A stretch of 64,000 nt of DNA. Source: Rhizobium sp. L1K21. GTDB lineage: Bacteria; Pseudomonadota; Alphaproteobacteria; Rhizobiales; Rhizobiaceae. Every line of letters starts with the position of its first letter. Position 1 is the first letter of the stretch. The DNA lies in the NCBI RefSeq assembly GCF_024055895.1, contig NZ_JAMXLE010000001.1, forward strand, positions 2,410,698-2,474,697, given 5' to 3'. The translations under genes and the position numbers were made by a program. The notes beneath the pieces were generated by a model. That model saw only the letters and a list, made by a program, of their open reading frames with translations. It was not told the origin of the DNA and ran no database searches. Shown one piece after another: positions 44,887 through 53,588 of the stretch.

Positions 44887-45480
44887 ATGCGCTTTCCGCT
44901 TTACCTCTTGCCATTTGCAGCCGGCATTGTCCTTCCTTCCTTTTCACTTGCCGCAGAACTGACCTGTTCCGATCCCATTCAAAAGGGCGATAGTGCCGAA
45001 AGCCTGACTCAACGCTTTGGCGAAGACGCCGTGATCGTCGATCTTCCCGGGGCGGAAGGCGAAACCCAGCAAGGTGTTCAGCTTTTTCCGAATGATCCGG
45101 ACAAGCGGCTGAATGTCTATTTCTTCGACGAAGCGATGCAAGAGCTGGCCACGGTGCAGCCCGATGACGGTGTGACTGGCTGGAGCGTAGACGGTCTTTC
45201 CATCGGCGATGATTTCCAGACCCTGCTGGAGGCCAATGGCGGCCCGTTTGAAATCTCCGGTTTCGATTGGGACTATGGTGGTTATGTTACCGATTTTCTT
45301 GATGGCAAGCTGAGCACACTCGACGGCGGCTGCGGCTTGAGTGTACGTTTCAGCCCTGATCCCGACACCGAAGTCCCGATGGAACTCTCCGGTGACCAGG
45401 TTATTTCTTCGTCCAACGAGACCCTTGTGACGCTTAATCCCAAGGTCGGATCGATCGCCCTTCTGTGGGGCGAGCCGTAA
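44887..45480 (+). CDS. Secreted protein of unknown function
   Basis: A 197-residue protein with a signal peptide (MRFPLYLLPFAAGIVLPSFSLAA) and an acidic mature part. The motif LTCSDPIQKGDSAESLTQRFGEDAV near 25 resembles the entry of small periplasmic beta-type domains, and VDGLSIGDDFQTLLEANGGPFEI near 105 repeats a similar turn. Two cysteines could form a disulphide. I do not recognise the family. An ATG eight codons upstream (44863) has a GTGGGA just before it and is an alternative. Divergent from glyQ. Confidence 0.7.
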   Translation: MRFPLYLLPFAAGIVLPSFSLAAELTCSDPIQKGDSAESLTQRFGEDAVIVDLPGAEGETQQGVQLFPNDPDKRLNVYFFDEAMQELATVQPDDGVTGWSVDGLSIGDDFQTLLEANGGPFEISGFDWDYGGYVTDFLDGKLSTLDGGCGLSVRFSPDPDTEVPMELSGDQVISSSNETLVTLNPKVGSIALLWGEP

Positions 45481-45573
45481 GTCTTGTCATCAATATAATT
45501 CACTTGGACCGCCGAAAGCGGGAATGTCATAGTCTCGCAGTGGCCGACTGTGCCGATTCACGGGATCATTCAT

Positions 45574-46515
45574 ATGCGCGAAACGGCTCCTTCTGCCCCG
45601 CCCGAAAGCAGCTCCGGCGACAATACCGGCCCTGAAATGGCCTTGGGGCTTATGGCCATGGTGGCGGCGGCATTGGCGATGAGCGTGTCGCCGACGCTGG
45701 TGCGCTTTGCCGATGTCGGCCCCATGGCCAGCGCCTTTTGGCGCGTGCTTCTCGCGCTGCCCGTTTTGTGGCTCTGGATGAAGCAGGACGAGCGCCCCTT
45801 GCGCGGTACTGTTGTGAAACGCTTTGCGCTGCCCACCATTCTGGCCGGATTTGCTTTTGCTGGTGACCTGTTGTTCTGGCATCTGGCGATTGTGAACACC
45901 ACGATTGCCAATGCCACCTTCTTTGCCACCATGGCCCCGATCTGGGTGGTGGTGTTTGGCTTTCTCTTGCTGCGGCAGCGCACGGAACCCATTGTGCTGG
46001 GCGGCATGGCGCTTTGTATTCTGGGTGGCAGCGCGCTTGTTTATGAGAGCCTCGGGCTCAATCCAGAACATGCTATCGGAGATGCGCAAGGCGTGATTAC
46101 CGGCATGTTTTTCGGACTTTATTTCCTCTGCGTGGGCGCAGCCCGCAAGATATCGAGTGCCGGGCGTGTCACCTTCGAACTGAGCATTGTTACCGCCCTG
46201 GTGCTGTTTGCCTTTGCCATTTTTCTGGACGATAATCTGATCCCGAAATCGGCCTCCGGCTGGGCGGTTTTGTTTGCACTGGCTTTGGTCAGCCATGTCG
46301 GCGGACAGGGCCTGCTTTCCGTTGCGCTTGGGCGGCTGCCGACCACCTTCTCCTCGCTGGTCATTTTCATTGAGGCTGTTGCAGCCGCCGGTTTTGCCTG
46401 GGTGTTTGTTGACGAACCGGTGAGCCTTGTGCAGGCAATGGGCGCTGGTGTTATCGTTGCTGGCATCTGGATTGCGCGACCACGTCACAAACGCCCTGTC
46501 ATCCTGATCGAATAG
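45574..46515 (+). CDS. DMT-superfamily (EamA) transporter
   Basis: A 313-residue membrane protein with about ten helices in two EamA repeats, the first starting at MALGLMAMVAAALAMSVSPTLVRFADVGPM, the second near 155. The N-terminal 25 residues are Ser/Pro-rich and cytoplasmic. EamA transporters export amino acids or other metabolites; substrate unknown. ATG at 45574 is preferred over a GTG at 45550. Confidence 0.9.
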   Translation: MRETAPSAPPESSSGDNTGPEMALGLMAMVAAALAMSVSPTLVRFADVGPMASAFWRVLLALPVLWLWMKQDERPLRGTVVKRFALPTILAGFAFAGDLLFWHLAIVNTTIANATFFATMAPIWVVVFGFLLLRQRTEPIVLGGMALCILGGSALVYESLGLNPEHAIGDAQGVITGMFFGLYFLCVGAARKISSAGRVTFELSIVTALVLFAFAIFLDDNLIPKSASGWAVLFALALVSHVGGQGLLSVALGRLPTTFSSLVIFIEAVAAAGFAWVFVDEPVSLVQAMGAGVIVAGIWIARPRHKRPVILIE

Positions 46516-46532
46516 CTCCATCCAAATCTGGC

Positions 46533-46561
46533 TTGACTCATTAGGACAGTTGTCCTATTTC
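46533..46561 (+). promoter_or_regulatory. Promoter of the TetR gene
   Basis: TTGACT (46533-46538), a 17-base spacer and TATTTC (46556-46561) form a plausible sigma-70-type promoter. The first TetR palindrome lies exactly between the two hexamers. Confidence 0.5.
46542..46557. promoter_or_regulatory. Operator O1, perfect 16-bp palindrome
   Basis: TAGGACA-GT-TGTCCTA, perfect two-fold symmetry, inside the promoter spacer of the TetR gene. Autorepression is the natural reading. Confidence 0.7.
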
Positions 46562-46567
46562 TGAAAT

Positions 46568-46583
46568 TAGGACAAATGCCCTA
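46568..46583. promoter_or_regulatory. Operator O2, near-perfect copy of O1
   Basis: TAGGACA-AA-TGCCCTA, one mismatch to perfect symmetry, 26 bp centre to centre from O1 and 12 bases before the TetR start. Confidence 0.6.
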
Positions 46584-46594
46584 GAGATTTTCAG

Positions 46595-47170
46595 ATGAGC
46601 GCAGCAGACACGCGGAATATGATTGTGGAGGTGGCCGACAGGCTGTTTTATGAAAACGGCTACGAGCACACCTCGTTTGCAGACATCGCCGCCCGAGTGA
46701 AGATCTCGCGCGGCAATTTCTACTATCACTTCAAGACCAAGGACGAGATTTTGGCCGCCGTGATAGAGCGTCGGCTCTCAGATCGCGGCACGATGCTGCT
46801 GCAATGGGAACTGGATGCACCCGACCCGCTGGCGCGGATCACCTGTTTCATCAAAATCCTGATCACCAACCAGACAAAAATCATGGCCTATGGCTGCCCG
46901 GTCGGTACGCTGAGCAGCGAATTGGCGAAACTGAACCACCCGCTGAGCGGTGAGGCGGTGAAGCTTTTCACCCTCTTTCGCGACTGGCTGACGCAGCAAT
47001 TCGAGGCCGGTGGGTGCGGACCGCAGTCAGGCGAATTTGCCCTGCATATCCTGTCGCGCAGCCAGGGCGCTGCGATGCTTGCCAATGCATATCGCGATCC
47101 CGCTTTTGTTCAGCGCGAGGTCGACGAAATGTGTGAGTGGTGCGCGAAACGCTTAACCCGGACATCCTGA
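46595..47170 (+). CDS. TetR/AcrR-family transcriptional regulator
   Basis: A 191-residue regulator: helix-turn-helix YEHTSFADIAARVKISRGNFYYHFKTKDEIL (about 24-54) and a C-terminal ligand domain with CPVGTLSSELAKLNHPLSGEAV, typical of the TetR_C_33-like group with AcuR-type members. Its own promoter carries two matching palindromes. It is followed by YciI and RidA genes 24 and about 85 bases apart, possibly co-transcribed. The ligand is unknown; small reactive metabolites would fit the neighbours, but that is speculation. Confidence 0.92.
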   Translation: MSAADTRNMIVEVADRLFYENGYEHTSFADIAARVKISRGNFYYHFKTKDEILAAVIERRLSDRGTMLLQWELDAPDPLARITCFIKILITNQTKIMAYGCPVGTLSSELAKLNHPLSGEAVKLFTLFRDWLTQQFEAGGCGPQSGEFALHILSRSQGAAMLANAYRDPAFVQREVDEMCEWCAKRLTRTS

Positions 47171-47194
47171 AATTCATTCCAGACGGAGGTAGAC

Positions 47195-47482
47195 ATGTAC
47201 GTCGTTTTCTTGAGATTTTCCGATAACAAGACTGCAGCGCCGCAGCATATGGATGGGCACAACGCGTGGATACGGCAGGGCTTTGACGACGGCATCTTTG
47301 TCCTGACCGGTACGATCGAGCCGAAACAGGGCGGCAGCATCATTGCGCATAATGTAACGCGTGAGGCGCTTGAAGCGCGCATTGCAATTGACCCGTTCGT
47401 TGCCCAGAATGTCGTCACGGCTGAGATATTGGAGATCAGTCCCGGCAAGACCGACCCGCGGCTTGATTTCCTGGCGGCCTGA
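47195..47482 (+). CDS. YciI family protein
   Basis: A 95-residue small dimeric alpha/beta protein of the YciI family: MYVVFLRFSDNK, HNAWIRQGFDDGIFVLTGTI, DPFVAQNVVTAEILEI. The family has a conserved His/Asp pair and unclear catalytic roles. GGAGG lies before the ATG. It stands between a TetR regulator and RidA in the same direction. Confidence 0.88.
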   Translation: MYVVFLRFSDNKTAAPQHMDGHNAWIRQGFDDGIFVLTGTIEPKQGGSIIAHNVTREALEARIAIDPFVAQNVVTAEILEISPGKTDPRLDFLAA

Positions 47483-47566
47483 GCATCGCGTGTTCTTCAA
47501 ATTCACTCTGGCGCCGTTGCCAAAGCTGCGCCATGATCGTTTCGCATTTTACTTGAAGGACACCAT

Positions 47567-47950
47567 ATGCAGTTTCACATGATTTCGGGCGGGCCGAAGC
47601 CTGTCGCTCCGTTCAGCCATGCGGTGGAGACGGATGGTTTTGTATTCGTGACCGGCCAGATGCCCGACACGCCTGATGCACCCGGTGTTTTGCCCGAAGG
47701 CATTGAGGCGCAGACGCGCAATGTCATGGAGAACCTGAAGACGGTGCTGGCAGGGCTTGAGCTTGGGCTGGAGCACGTTGTGATGTGCCGCGTTTATCTG
47801 ACCGAGTTCAAGCGGGACTATGCGGCGATGAACGAAACCTATCGCAGCTACTTTGCCGCCGACCGTCTGCCGGCGCGCACATGTGTTGGTGTGACCGGGC
47901 TTGCCTATGATGCCTTGATAGAGATCGACCTTGTGGTGAAGCGCCCCTGA
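47567..47950 (+). CDS. RidA-family (YjgF/YER057c/UK114) protein
   Basis: A 127-residue trimeric protein of the Rid family: FSHAVETDGFVFVTGQMPDTPDA, QTRNVMENLKTVLAGLGL-type helix, and RLPARTCVGVTGLAYDALIEIDLVV. The arginine in RTCVGV is the one that holds the imine substrate carboxylate in active RidA proteins. The role is hydrolysis of reactive enamines/imines or a related task. Convergent with the small membrane protein. Confidence 0.92.
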   Translation: MQFHMISGGPKPVAPFSHAVETDGFVFVTGQMPDTPDAPGVLPEGIEAQTRNVMENLKTVLAGLELGLEHVVMCRVYLTEFKRDYAAMNETYRSYFAADRLPARTCVGVTGLAYDALIEIDLVVKRP

Positions 47951-47956
47951 GGACGT

Positions 47957-48148
47957 TCACTCGTCATCGCGCTTTGGGCGGTATTCGCCCGTTTCCGGGT
48001 CTTCGATCAGGGTGCCTTGCGCGCCGTTGCGCTCTTCCTTGCGCTTTTCATCGGAACGGCGCGTGAGTTTTTCCGCATCGGAAACGAAGCGTCGGTAAAG
48101 CAGCCAACCGCCGCCCACGATGAGCAGAAGAAGAATCAGTTGCGGCAT
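47957..48148 (-). CDS. Small single-pass membrane protein
   Basis: A 63-residue protein: one helix (LILLLLIVGGGWLLYRRFV, about 4-22) and a charged cytoplasmic tail (LTRRSDEKRKEERNG...DPETGEYRPKRDDE). I recall similar short proteins beside sppA-like genes in this order. Function unknown. It follows the S49 peptidase by 37 bases on the same strand. Confidence 0.7.
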   Translation of the reverse strand: MPQLILLLLIVGGGWLLYRRFVSDAEKLTRRSDEKRKEERNGAQGTLIEDPETGEYRPKRDDE

Positions 48149-48185
48149 TCAATCCCCCAAGGCGCCTGACACGAGTGTCGGGCAA

Positions 48186-49052
48186 TCAGAGCCCGAAGCG
48201 TCCCCATAGTGCCTTTTCTTCCGCCGTTTGCGCAAGGGCCTGCACGGCACCGTCTGCACCGGCAGCCGCCATTTCGGTGGAAACATTCACACCCGGCACA
48301 CGCCTGCCGAACATGGAGCGGGCCCCGGAGATCAGCTCGAAGCGCGTTTTCTCGCCATAGGCTTGCTTCAGGACTTCGCGCATATGACCAAGACCATCGA
48401 TCAAACCTAGGTCTTTGCCCTTGGTGCCGGTCCAGAAGAGGCCGGAGAAAATCTCCTCGCTGTCCGCCAGCTTTGCGCCGCGGCGGGCTTTCACCATGTC
48501 GATGAAGACCTGATGGATATCGAGCTGAAGGCTTTTCAGAATCTCGATATCGCTTTCTTTTTCAGGCTGGAACGGATCAAGGATGACCTTGTTTTCGCCA
48601 GCGGTGTAAACGCGGCGTTCGACACCGATTTTCTTCAAGAGTTCGGGAAAACCGAAGCCGCCGGAGACGACGCCGATGGAGCCGACGATGGAGGTTTCGT
48701 CCGCATAGATTTCGTCACCCGCCAACGCGATCATGTAGCCGCCAGAGGCCGCGACGTCTTCCACGAAGATATAGACCTTCTTGCCCTTTTCCTCGGCCAG
48801 CGCGCGAATGCGCTGATAGATAAGGCGCGACTGAACGGGGGAGCCGCCAGGCGAATTGACGATGATGGCAACAGCCGGGCTCTGCTTGAGGGAAAACGCC
48901 TTGTTGAGTACGGGCGCGACCGTTGCAAGATTGAGCGCCGGTCGAAACTGGCTGCCGCCGGTCATGATCGCCCCCTGCATCCGCACCACGGGGATCAAGG
49001 TTCCCTCCTTGCGGAATTTCTTCGGGAGGTAACGGCTGATCATGCTTCTCAT
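48186..49052 (-). CDS. S49-family serine peptidase (SppA/SohB-like)
   Basis: A 288-residue single-domain signal-peptide peptidase. The catalytic serine lies in VEDVAASGGYMIA (S103) and the general-base lysine in AGENKVILDP (K155). VNSPGGSP precedes the serine by about 32 residues. The N-terminus lacks a clear membrane helix, unlike SohB. ATG at 49052 is preferred over a TTG two codons upstream because AGGA lies six bases away. Likely role: degrading cleaved signal peptides or membrane protein fragments. Confidence 0.92.
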   Translation of the reverse strand: MRSMISRYLPKKFRKEGTLIPVVRMQGAIMTGGSQFRPALNLATVAPVLNKAFSLKQSPAVAIIVNSPGGSPVQSRLIYQRIRALAEEKGKKVYIFVEDVAASGGYMIALAGDEIYADETSIVGSIGVVSGGFGFPELLKKIGVERRVYTAGENKVILDPFQPEKESDIEILKSLQLDIHQVFIDMVKARRGAKLADSEEIFSGLFWTGTKGKDLGLIDGLGHMREVLKQAYGEKTRFELISGARSMFGRRVPGVNVSTEMAAAGADGAVQALAQTAEEKALWGRFGL

Positions 49053-49130
49053 CTTCAATCCTGGCTTCGTTGCTTTGTTCGCATTGATGTAGGTGCGGAT
49101 TGAAGAAAGGCAAGGGTTGCCGCTGATGCA

Positions 49131-49898
49131 TCAGCGTCGGCTATAGGCTGTACGGCCATTGTTCAGGTCATCGACGAAAGGCGTGAACTTGTGGCCGTTT
49201 TCACCATGCATGAAAAAGGGAGAACGGACTTTCAGTCGCGCGCGTGAAGCCTTGATGGCTGAGACGAGCATGCGCACGGCATTTTCGCCTTCGCGCGGGT
49301 GGATCAAGGTCACCTCAAGACCGCCGAAACGCCTTCCGCAGGCTGAAATGATTTCAGAAATAGATTCGGGCCGGGCAATCAGGGAGAGTTGGCCGCCCGG
49401 TTTCATGATCGCGCCTGCTGTCCTGATCCAGCTTTCGAAAAGCCCCTCAGTCATGGCATGCGCCTCGGCCTTGATGGCATCGGGCGTTTTCCGGTCTGCG
49501 GCATCATTAAAAGGCGGGTTCATGATCACATGGTCAAAGGCTTCGTCTTCGAGACCGGCGGCCACGCGCGCCTTGCCGGTGAGTGTGACATCAGCCTCGA
49601 TGACAGTGATCCGCCCGGCAAGATCAGCATTTTCCGGCAAGTCAACAGAGCGGCGTGCATAATCAGCCATCAGCGTGGAGCGCTCGACGAGCGTTACAGC
49701 GGCATTTTCCAGGCGTGATGCAACAGCAAGGCCTGCAGCGCCGGCCCCTGCCCCCAAATCTGCCACACGGATCGCACCCCTGCCATCAACCATGGAGGCC
49801 AGCAGCATGGCGTCCATGCCGGAGCGGTGACCGCCCTTGGCCGGCTGAACAAGATAGAATCGTCCGAAGTGGAACGCATCGACGGTGTGTTCCGTCAT
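49131..49898 (-). CDS. tRNA1(Val) (adenine(37)-N6)-methyltransferase-like (TrmN6)
   Basis: A 255-residue Rossmann methyltransferase: AKGGHRSGMDAMLLA near 20, SAM motif VADLGAGAGAAGLA near 45, and NPPF at 127-130, the adenine/guanine-N6 or glutamine methylase tetrad. It fits TrmN6/YfiC proteins that methylate A37 of tRNA-Val. ATG at 49898 with GGAATAGG upstream is chosen. It overlaps or nearly touches the DUF2007 gene (stop at 49900) and is co-transcribed with it. Confidence 0.88.
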   Translation of the reverse strand: MTEHTVDAFHFGRFYLVQPAKGGHRSGMDAMLLASMVDGRGAIRVADLGAGAGAAGLAVASRLENAAVTLVERSTLMADYARRSVDLPENADLAGRITVIEADVTLTGKARVAAGLEDEAFDHVIMNPPFNDAADRKTPDAIKAEAHAMTEGLFESWIRTAGAIMKPGGQLSLIARPESISEIISACGRRFGGLEVTLIHPREGENAVRMLVSAIKASRARLKVRSPFFMHGENGHKFTPFVDDLNNGRTAYSRR

Positions 49899-49899
49899 C

Positions 49900-50130
49900 C
49901 TATTCCTTCTCCTCGCGCAATTCAGCCTCCAGTCCCGCGTCGCGAACGATCGCGCGTGCTTCATCCACCCTTTCGGCATCGACCATGAAGCGGCGCGGGA
50001 TGGCACCCAGCGAACCTTCCAGAATGCTCATGCCCTGATCGGCAATCATGCAGGCAATGCCGGCCTCTTTCATCAGGCTTTCGAGCAGAGACAACAAAAC
50101 GGCATCGTTGGAACGGACTATTTCGAGCAT
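49900..50130 (-). CDS. DUF2007 family small protein
   Basis: A 76-residue protein: MLEIVRSNDAVLLSLLESLMKEAGIACMIADQGMS, then GAIPRRFMVDAERVDEARAIVRD. This is the DUF2007 (putative signal-transducing, GlnB-like fold) pattern. It ends one base before the TrmN6 start. Function unknown. It is divergent from the polyprenyl synthase. Confidence 0.87.
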   Translation of the reverse strand: MLEIVRSNDAVLLSLLESLMKEAGIACMIADQGMSILEGSLGAIPRRFMVDAERVDEARAIVRDAGLEAELREEKE

Positions 50131-50235
50131 ATCTTGATTTTTCCTCACTAATTGATCAGCCGCGCCAATTCGCCACTTGCCGCACCCGGACACATTTTTC
50201 TATTGTAGAACAAATAAAATGTAAGGAGTTCGAGC

Positions 50236-51252
50236 GTGGGTGTCGTCATACCGCTTGAGGAAAACAAAAACAAACAGGCTTCGGTGAAACCGCTTGTCGA
50301 TCTGACACGCGGGGGCATGGAGCGGGTCAACCAGCTTATCCTGTCCAAGGCCGGCTCCGACGTGCAGATGATCCCTGAAGTCGCAAATCACCTCATCTCA
50401 TCAGGCGGGAAGCGCCTGCGCCCCATGCTGACGCTGGCTGCGGCCGGTCTTTATGGCTACAAGGGCGAGAATGACGTTCTGTTGGCAACATCCGTCGAAT
50501 TCATGCACACGGCCACTTTGCTGCATGACGATGTGGTGGACGAAAGCGCGATGCGGCGCGGCAAATCCACCGCGCGGATGATCTGGGGCAATCAGGCCAG
50601 CGTGCTTGTCGGCGACTTTTTGCTCGGCCAAGCCTTCAAGATGATGGTGGATTCGGGCTCCATGGATGCGCTCGACGTGCTGGCGACGGCCGCCACCGTG
50701 ATTGCCGAAGGCGAAGTGATGCAGCTTTCTGCGGCCAAGAACATGGAAACCACGGAAGATGATTATCTGGCGGTGATCCGCGCCAAGACGGCGGCCCTTT
50801 TTGCAGCCGCCGCCGAAGTGGGGCCGATCATTGCCGGCAAGGGCAAGGGAGAGCGCAAGGCGCTCAAATCCTACGGCATGAATCTCGGCCTTGCCTTTCA
50901 GCTCGTTGACGATGTTCTCGACTATGGCGGCAAGGTTGCCGAACTCGGCAAGAATACCGGTGACGATTTCCGCGAAGGCAAGATCACGCTGCCGGTCATT
51001 CTGGCCTATCGCCGCGGGACAGAGGCCGAACGCGCCTTCTGGCGCGATGCGATCGAAAAAGGCGAATCCAGCGACGAAAATCTGGAAAGGGCTTTGGGGC
51101 TCATCAACAAATACGGCAGTCTTGCCGATACAATCACGCGTGCGCGCCACTATGGCACGATCGCCAGCGATGCCTTGGCGCCGCTTCCCGACAGCGCGAT
51201 TAAAAGCGCGCTCCTGGAAGTGATCGATTTCTGTATCGATCGCGTGAATTGA
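50236..51252 (+). CDS. Polyprenyl diphosphate synthase (octaprenyl/decaprenyl type)
   Basis: A 338-residue trans-prenyltransferase: first aspartate-rich motif DDVVD at 98-102 with GGKRLRPML before it, second LVDDVLDYGG near 225, and GDDFREGKITLPVILA near 245. It makes the all-trans side chain of ubiquinone, used by UbiA. The GTG start has AAGGAG eight bases upstream. In this order the chain is usually decaprenyl, but sequence reading alone does not fix chain length. Confidence 0.94.
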   Translation: MGVVIPLEENKNKQASVKPLVDLTRGGMERVNQLILSKAGSDVQMIPEVANHLISSGGKRLRPMLTLAAAGLYGYKGENDVLLATSVEFMHTATLLHDDVVDESAMRRGKSTARMIWGNQASVLVGDFLLGQAFKMMVDSGSMDALDVLATAATVIAEGEVMQLSAAKNMETTEDDYLAVIRAKTAALFAAAAEVGPIIAGKGKGERKALKSYGMNLGLAFQLVDDVLDYGGKVAELGKNTGDDFREGKITLPVILAYRRGTEAERAFWRDAIEKGESSDENLERALGLINKYGSLADTITRARHYGTIASDALAPLPDSAIKSALLEVIDFCIDRVN

Positions 51253-51401
51253 TCCGAGAGAATAGCGATTTCTTCCAAATCTGGATTAAGTTGCGGCTTT
51301 GCTCCAAAAAAGCCATTCTCATGTCAGAATCACAAGAATGTGGCCGCGCATGCCTGTCTGTCCCATCAAGGATGACGTGGTCCGCTTGGAAAGGTCAGTA
51401 A

Positions 51402-53588
51402 ATGCGGAAAATGAGAATCGGACGGCTGCTCTCGGGCGTTGCCATGGCTGTGGCGCTCACAACAGGAACGGCCGGACTGGCAATGGCAGAAGACAAAACC
51501 GAGGCTCCAGCCGCGGAAGCCCGCCCCTTTGATCCTGCCTCGGTGGATAGTTTTTCCGGTGCGTTTTTGGGTGCTTTTACCGCCGACGTGAACGGCGACT
51601 ATCAGATGGCGGTGGATCTTTACCGCACGGCGATGCTTTTCGAGCCCGATAATATCAGCGTTCAGGAACGGCTGCTGATCAATCTTCTTCTGAATGGCAA
51701 TTTTGATGAGGCCGTGCTTGAAGCGCGCGAGCTGAAAGACGACACGAATGTCGACCGGATCACCTCGCTCGTTCTCGGTCTCGACGCCATTCGAGACGGC
51801 GATTCCGAGGCCGCCATCAGCTTTTTCTCGCAGCAGACCAATAATGATCTCGATCTACTGATGAACGGGCTTTTGACAGGTTGGGCGCAGTTCGACAAAG
51901 GATCGCTGAAAGAGGCCCTGAAGACGGTCGAAGGCCTAAAAGGTCCGGACTGGTTCGGAATCTTCAAGAATTACACCGCAGGCGCGATGGCGCTGGCCGG
52001 CGGTGATGACGACGCAGCACGGGGCTATTTCCGCAGTGTCCTGTCGGACAGGGTGGGCGGCGCGACCGCGCAGGATCTCTATCTGCGCTCGGTGATCGCG
52101 CTGGCCGGACTGGAAGCCCGAAGCGGGGAAAAGCAGCGTGCGCTTGACGTCTTTGCCGCCAGCGAAGACGTCGCTGGCCGCTCTGCGGTGCTGGACAATG
52201 TGCGTGAAGCAATCGAGGCCGGCAACCTTCCCAAGCAGGAAGTTGCCAGCGCGACAGATGGCGCAGCGTCTGTGCTTTTTGGCATTGGTGCGGCGCTCAA
52301 TCAATCGACTGGCGGACGTGGCGCGACGGATGAAATCGTGGCCATTTATCTGCATGCTGCCCACAAGCTGGATAGCGATGCGACGGATGCCATATTCGTT
52401 CTGGGCAATATTGCCGATGGGGCAGAAAAGCCGGAAAAGGCGATCGAATATTACAAGCAGATCGGCGAGGATTCGCCTTACAAGAAAATTTCCGAATTGC
52501 AGCTCGGTCTTGATCTCGCGCAGATCGGCAAGATGGATGAAGCGCGCGAGCGGCTCAAGGGCCTGATTGCGCTCGACCCGTCCGATTTCCGCGCCTATCT
52601 CGCCTATGGCAGCGTGCTTTCGGAAGAGAAAGACTACCGCGCCATGGCAGACAATTTTGATGCTGCCGTCAAGGCCATCGGACCCGACCCGCAGCGCGAG
52701 CACTGGGGTGTTTTCTACCAGCGCGGCATTGCCTATGAGCGTTTGAAAGAGTGGGACAAGGCGGAGCCGAATTTCCGCGAAGCGCTGAAGCTTTTCCCCG
52801 ACCAGCCGCAGGTGCTCAACTATCTCGGCTACTCCTGGATCGACAAGAACATGAACCTCAAAGAGGGCATGGACATGATCGCCAAGGCCGCGGAACTGCG
52901 CCCGAATGACGGCTATATTATCGATTCGCTCGGCTGGGCGCATTACCGGCTCGGCGAATATGAAGAGGCGGTCAAAAGCCTTGAACGCGCTGTCTCGCTG
53001 AAGGAAGACGATTCGACGATCAACGACCATCTGGGCGACGCCTATTGGCAGGTGGGGCGTAAGCTCGAAGCGACATTCCAGTGGCGGCGTGCGCTGGAAG
53101 CCAGCAAGACCGAGGAACATACGGAAGTCGACCCGGCAGAGATCGAACGCAAGCTGAAGGAAGGCCTGGATTCGAAGCAAAAGGCGGTGGAAGTCGCGTC
53201 ATCGGACGACAATTTCACCGAGCCGGCGCAAACGCCTTCCGAAACGAAACAGGTGCAGGCAACTGCAGAAACCGCACAGGCGGAAGCGCCTGCCGAAGGG
53301 GACCAGACGGAAGCGCCAGCCAATGCGGACCAGGCGCAAGCTCCTCCGGAAACGAAGGCGCAGCCACAAGCGCAAGAGCCAGATGGACAGGTGCCCGAAA
53401 AGACAGCCTACAAGGTGCGATTGGGCGAATCACTTTGGAAAATTGCAGAGGATGCACTTGGCGGAGGCATGCGATTCCACGAGATCATCCGGCTTAACCC
53501 GCAGTTGAAAACCAATCCCAACCTGATTTTCCCGGGGCAGGAAATCAAACTGCCAGCGCCGGGAGCTGGAGACGGCATTGCCAAATGA
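51402..53588 (+). CDS. Secreted tetratricopeptide-repeat protein with C-terminal LysM domain
   Basis: A 728-residue protein: signal peptide (about 1-30), a long helical TPR solenoid (about 45-600, clear repeats near 380-560 such as YLGYSWIDKNMNLKEGMDMIAKAAELRP and HYRLGEYEEAVKSLERAVSLKED), a linker rich in P, E, A and Q (about 605-660), and a LysM module (about 665-720, YKVRLGESLWKIAEDAL to NLIFPGQEIKLP). LysM binds peptidoglycan. A TPR protein upstream of ispE is common here; the LysM end is less usual. The ispE start overlaps its end. Confidence 0.9.
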   Translation: MRKMRIGRLLSGVAMAVALTTGTAGLAMAEDKTEAPAAEARPFDPASVDSFSGAFLGAFTADVNGDYQMAVDLYRTAMLFEPDNISVQERLLINLLLNGNFDEAVLEARELKDDTNVDRITSLVLGLDAIRDGDSEAAISFFSQQTNNDLDLLMNGLLTGWAQFDKGSLKEALKTVEGLKGPDWFGIFKNYTAGAMALAGGDDDAARGYFRSVLSDRVGGATAQDLYLRSVIALAGLEARSGEKQRALDVFAASEDVAGRSAVLDNVREAIEAGNLPKQEVASATDGAASVLFGIGAALNQSTGGRGATDEIVAIYLHAAHKLDSDATDAIFVLGNIADGAEKPEKAIEYYKQIGEDSPYKKISELQLGLDLAQIGKMDEARERLKGLIALDPSDFRAYLAYGSVLSEEKDYRAMADNFDAAVKAIGPDPQREHWGVFYQRGIAYERLKEWDKAEPNFREALKLFPDQPQVLNYLGYSWIDKNMNLKEGMDMIAKAAELRPNDGYIIDSLGWAHYRLGEYEEAVKSLERAVSLKEDDSTINDHLGDAYWQVGRKLEATFQWRRALEASKTEEHTEVDPAEIERKLKEGLDSKQKAVEVASSDDNFTEPAQTPSETKQVQATAETAQAEAPAEGDQTEAPANADQAQAPPETKAQPQAQEPDGQVPEKTAYKVRLGESLWKIAEDALGGGMRFHEIIRLNPQLKTNPNLIFPGQEIKLPAPGAGDGIAK

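Noticed and set aside
51936-53180. 414-codon minus-strand frame opposite the TPR-LysM gene
   Set aside because: Antisense shadow; the TPR frame has a signal peptide, repeats and LysM.
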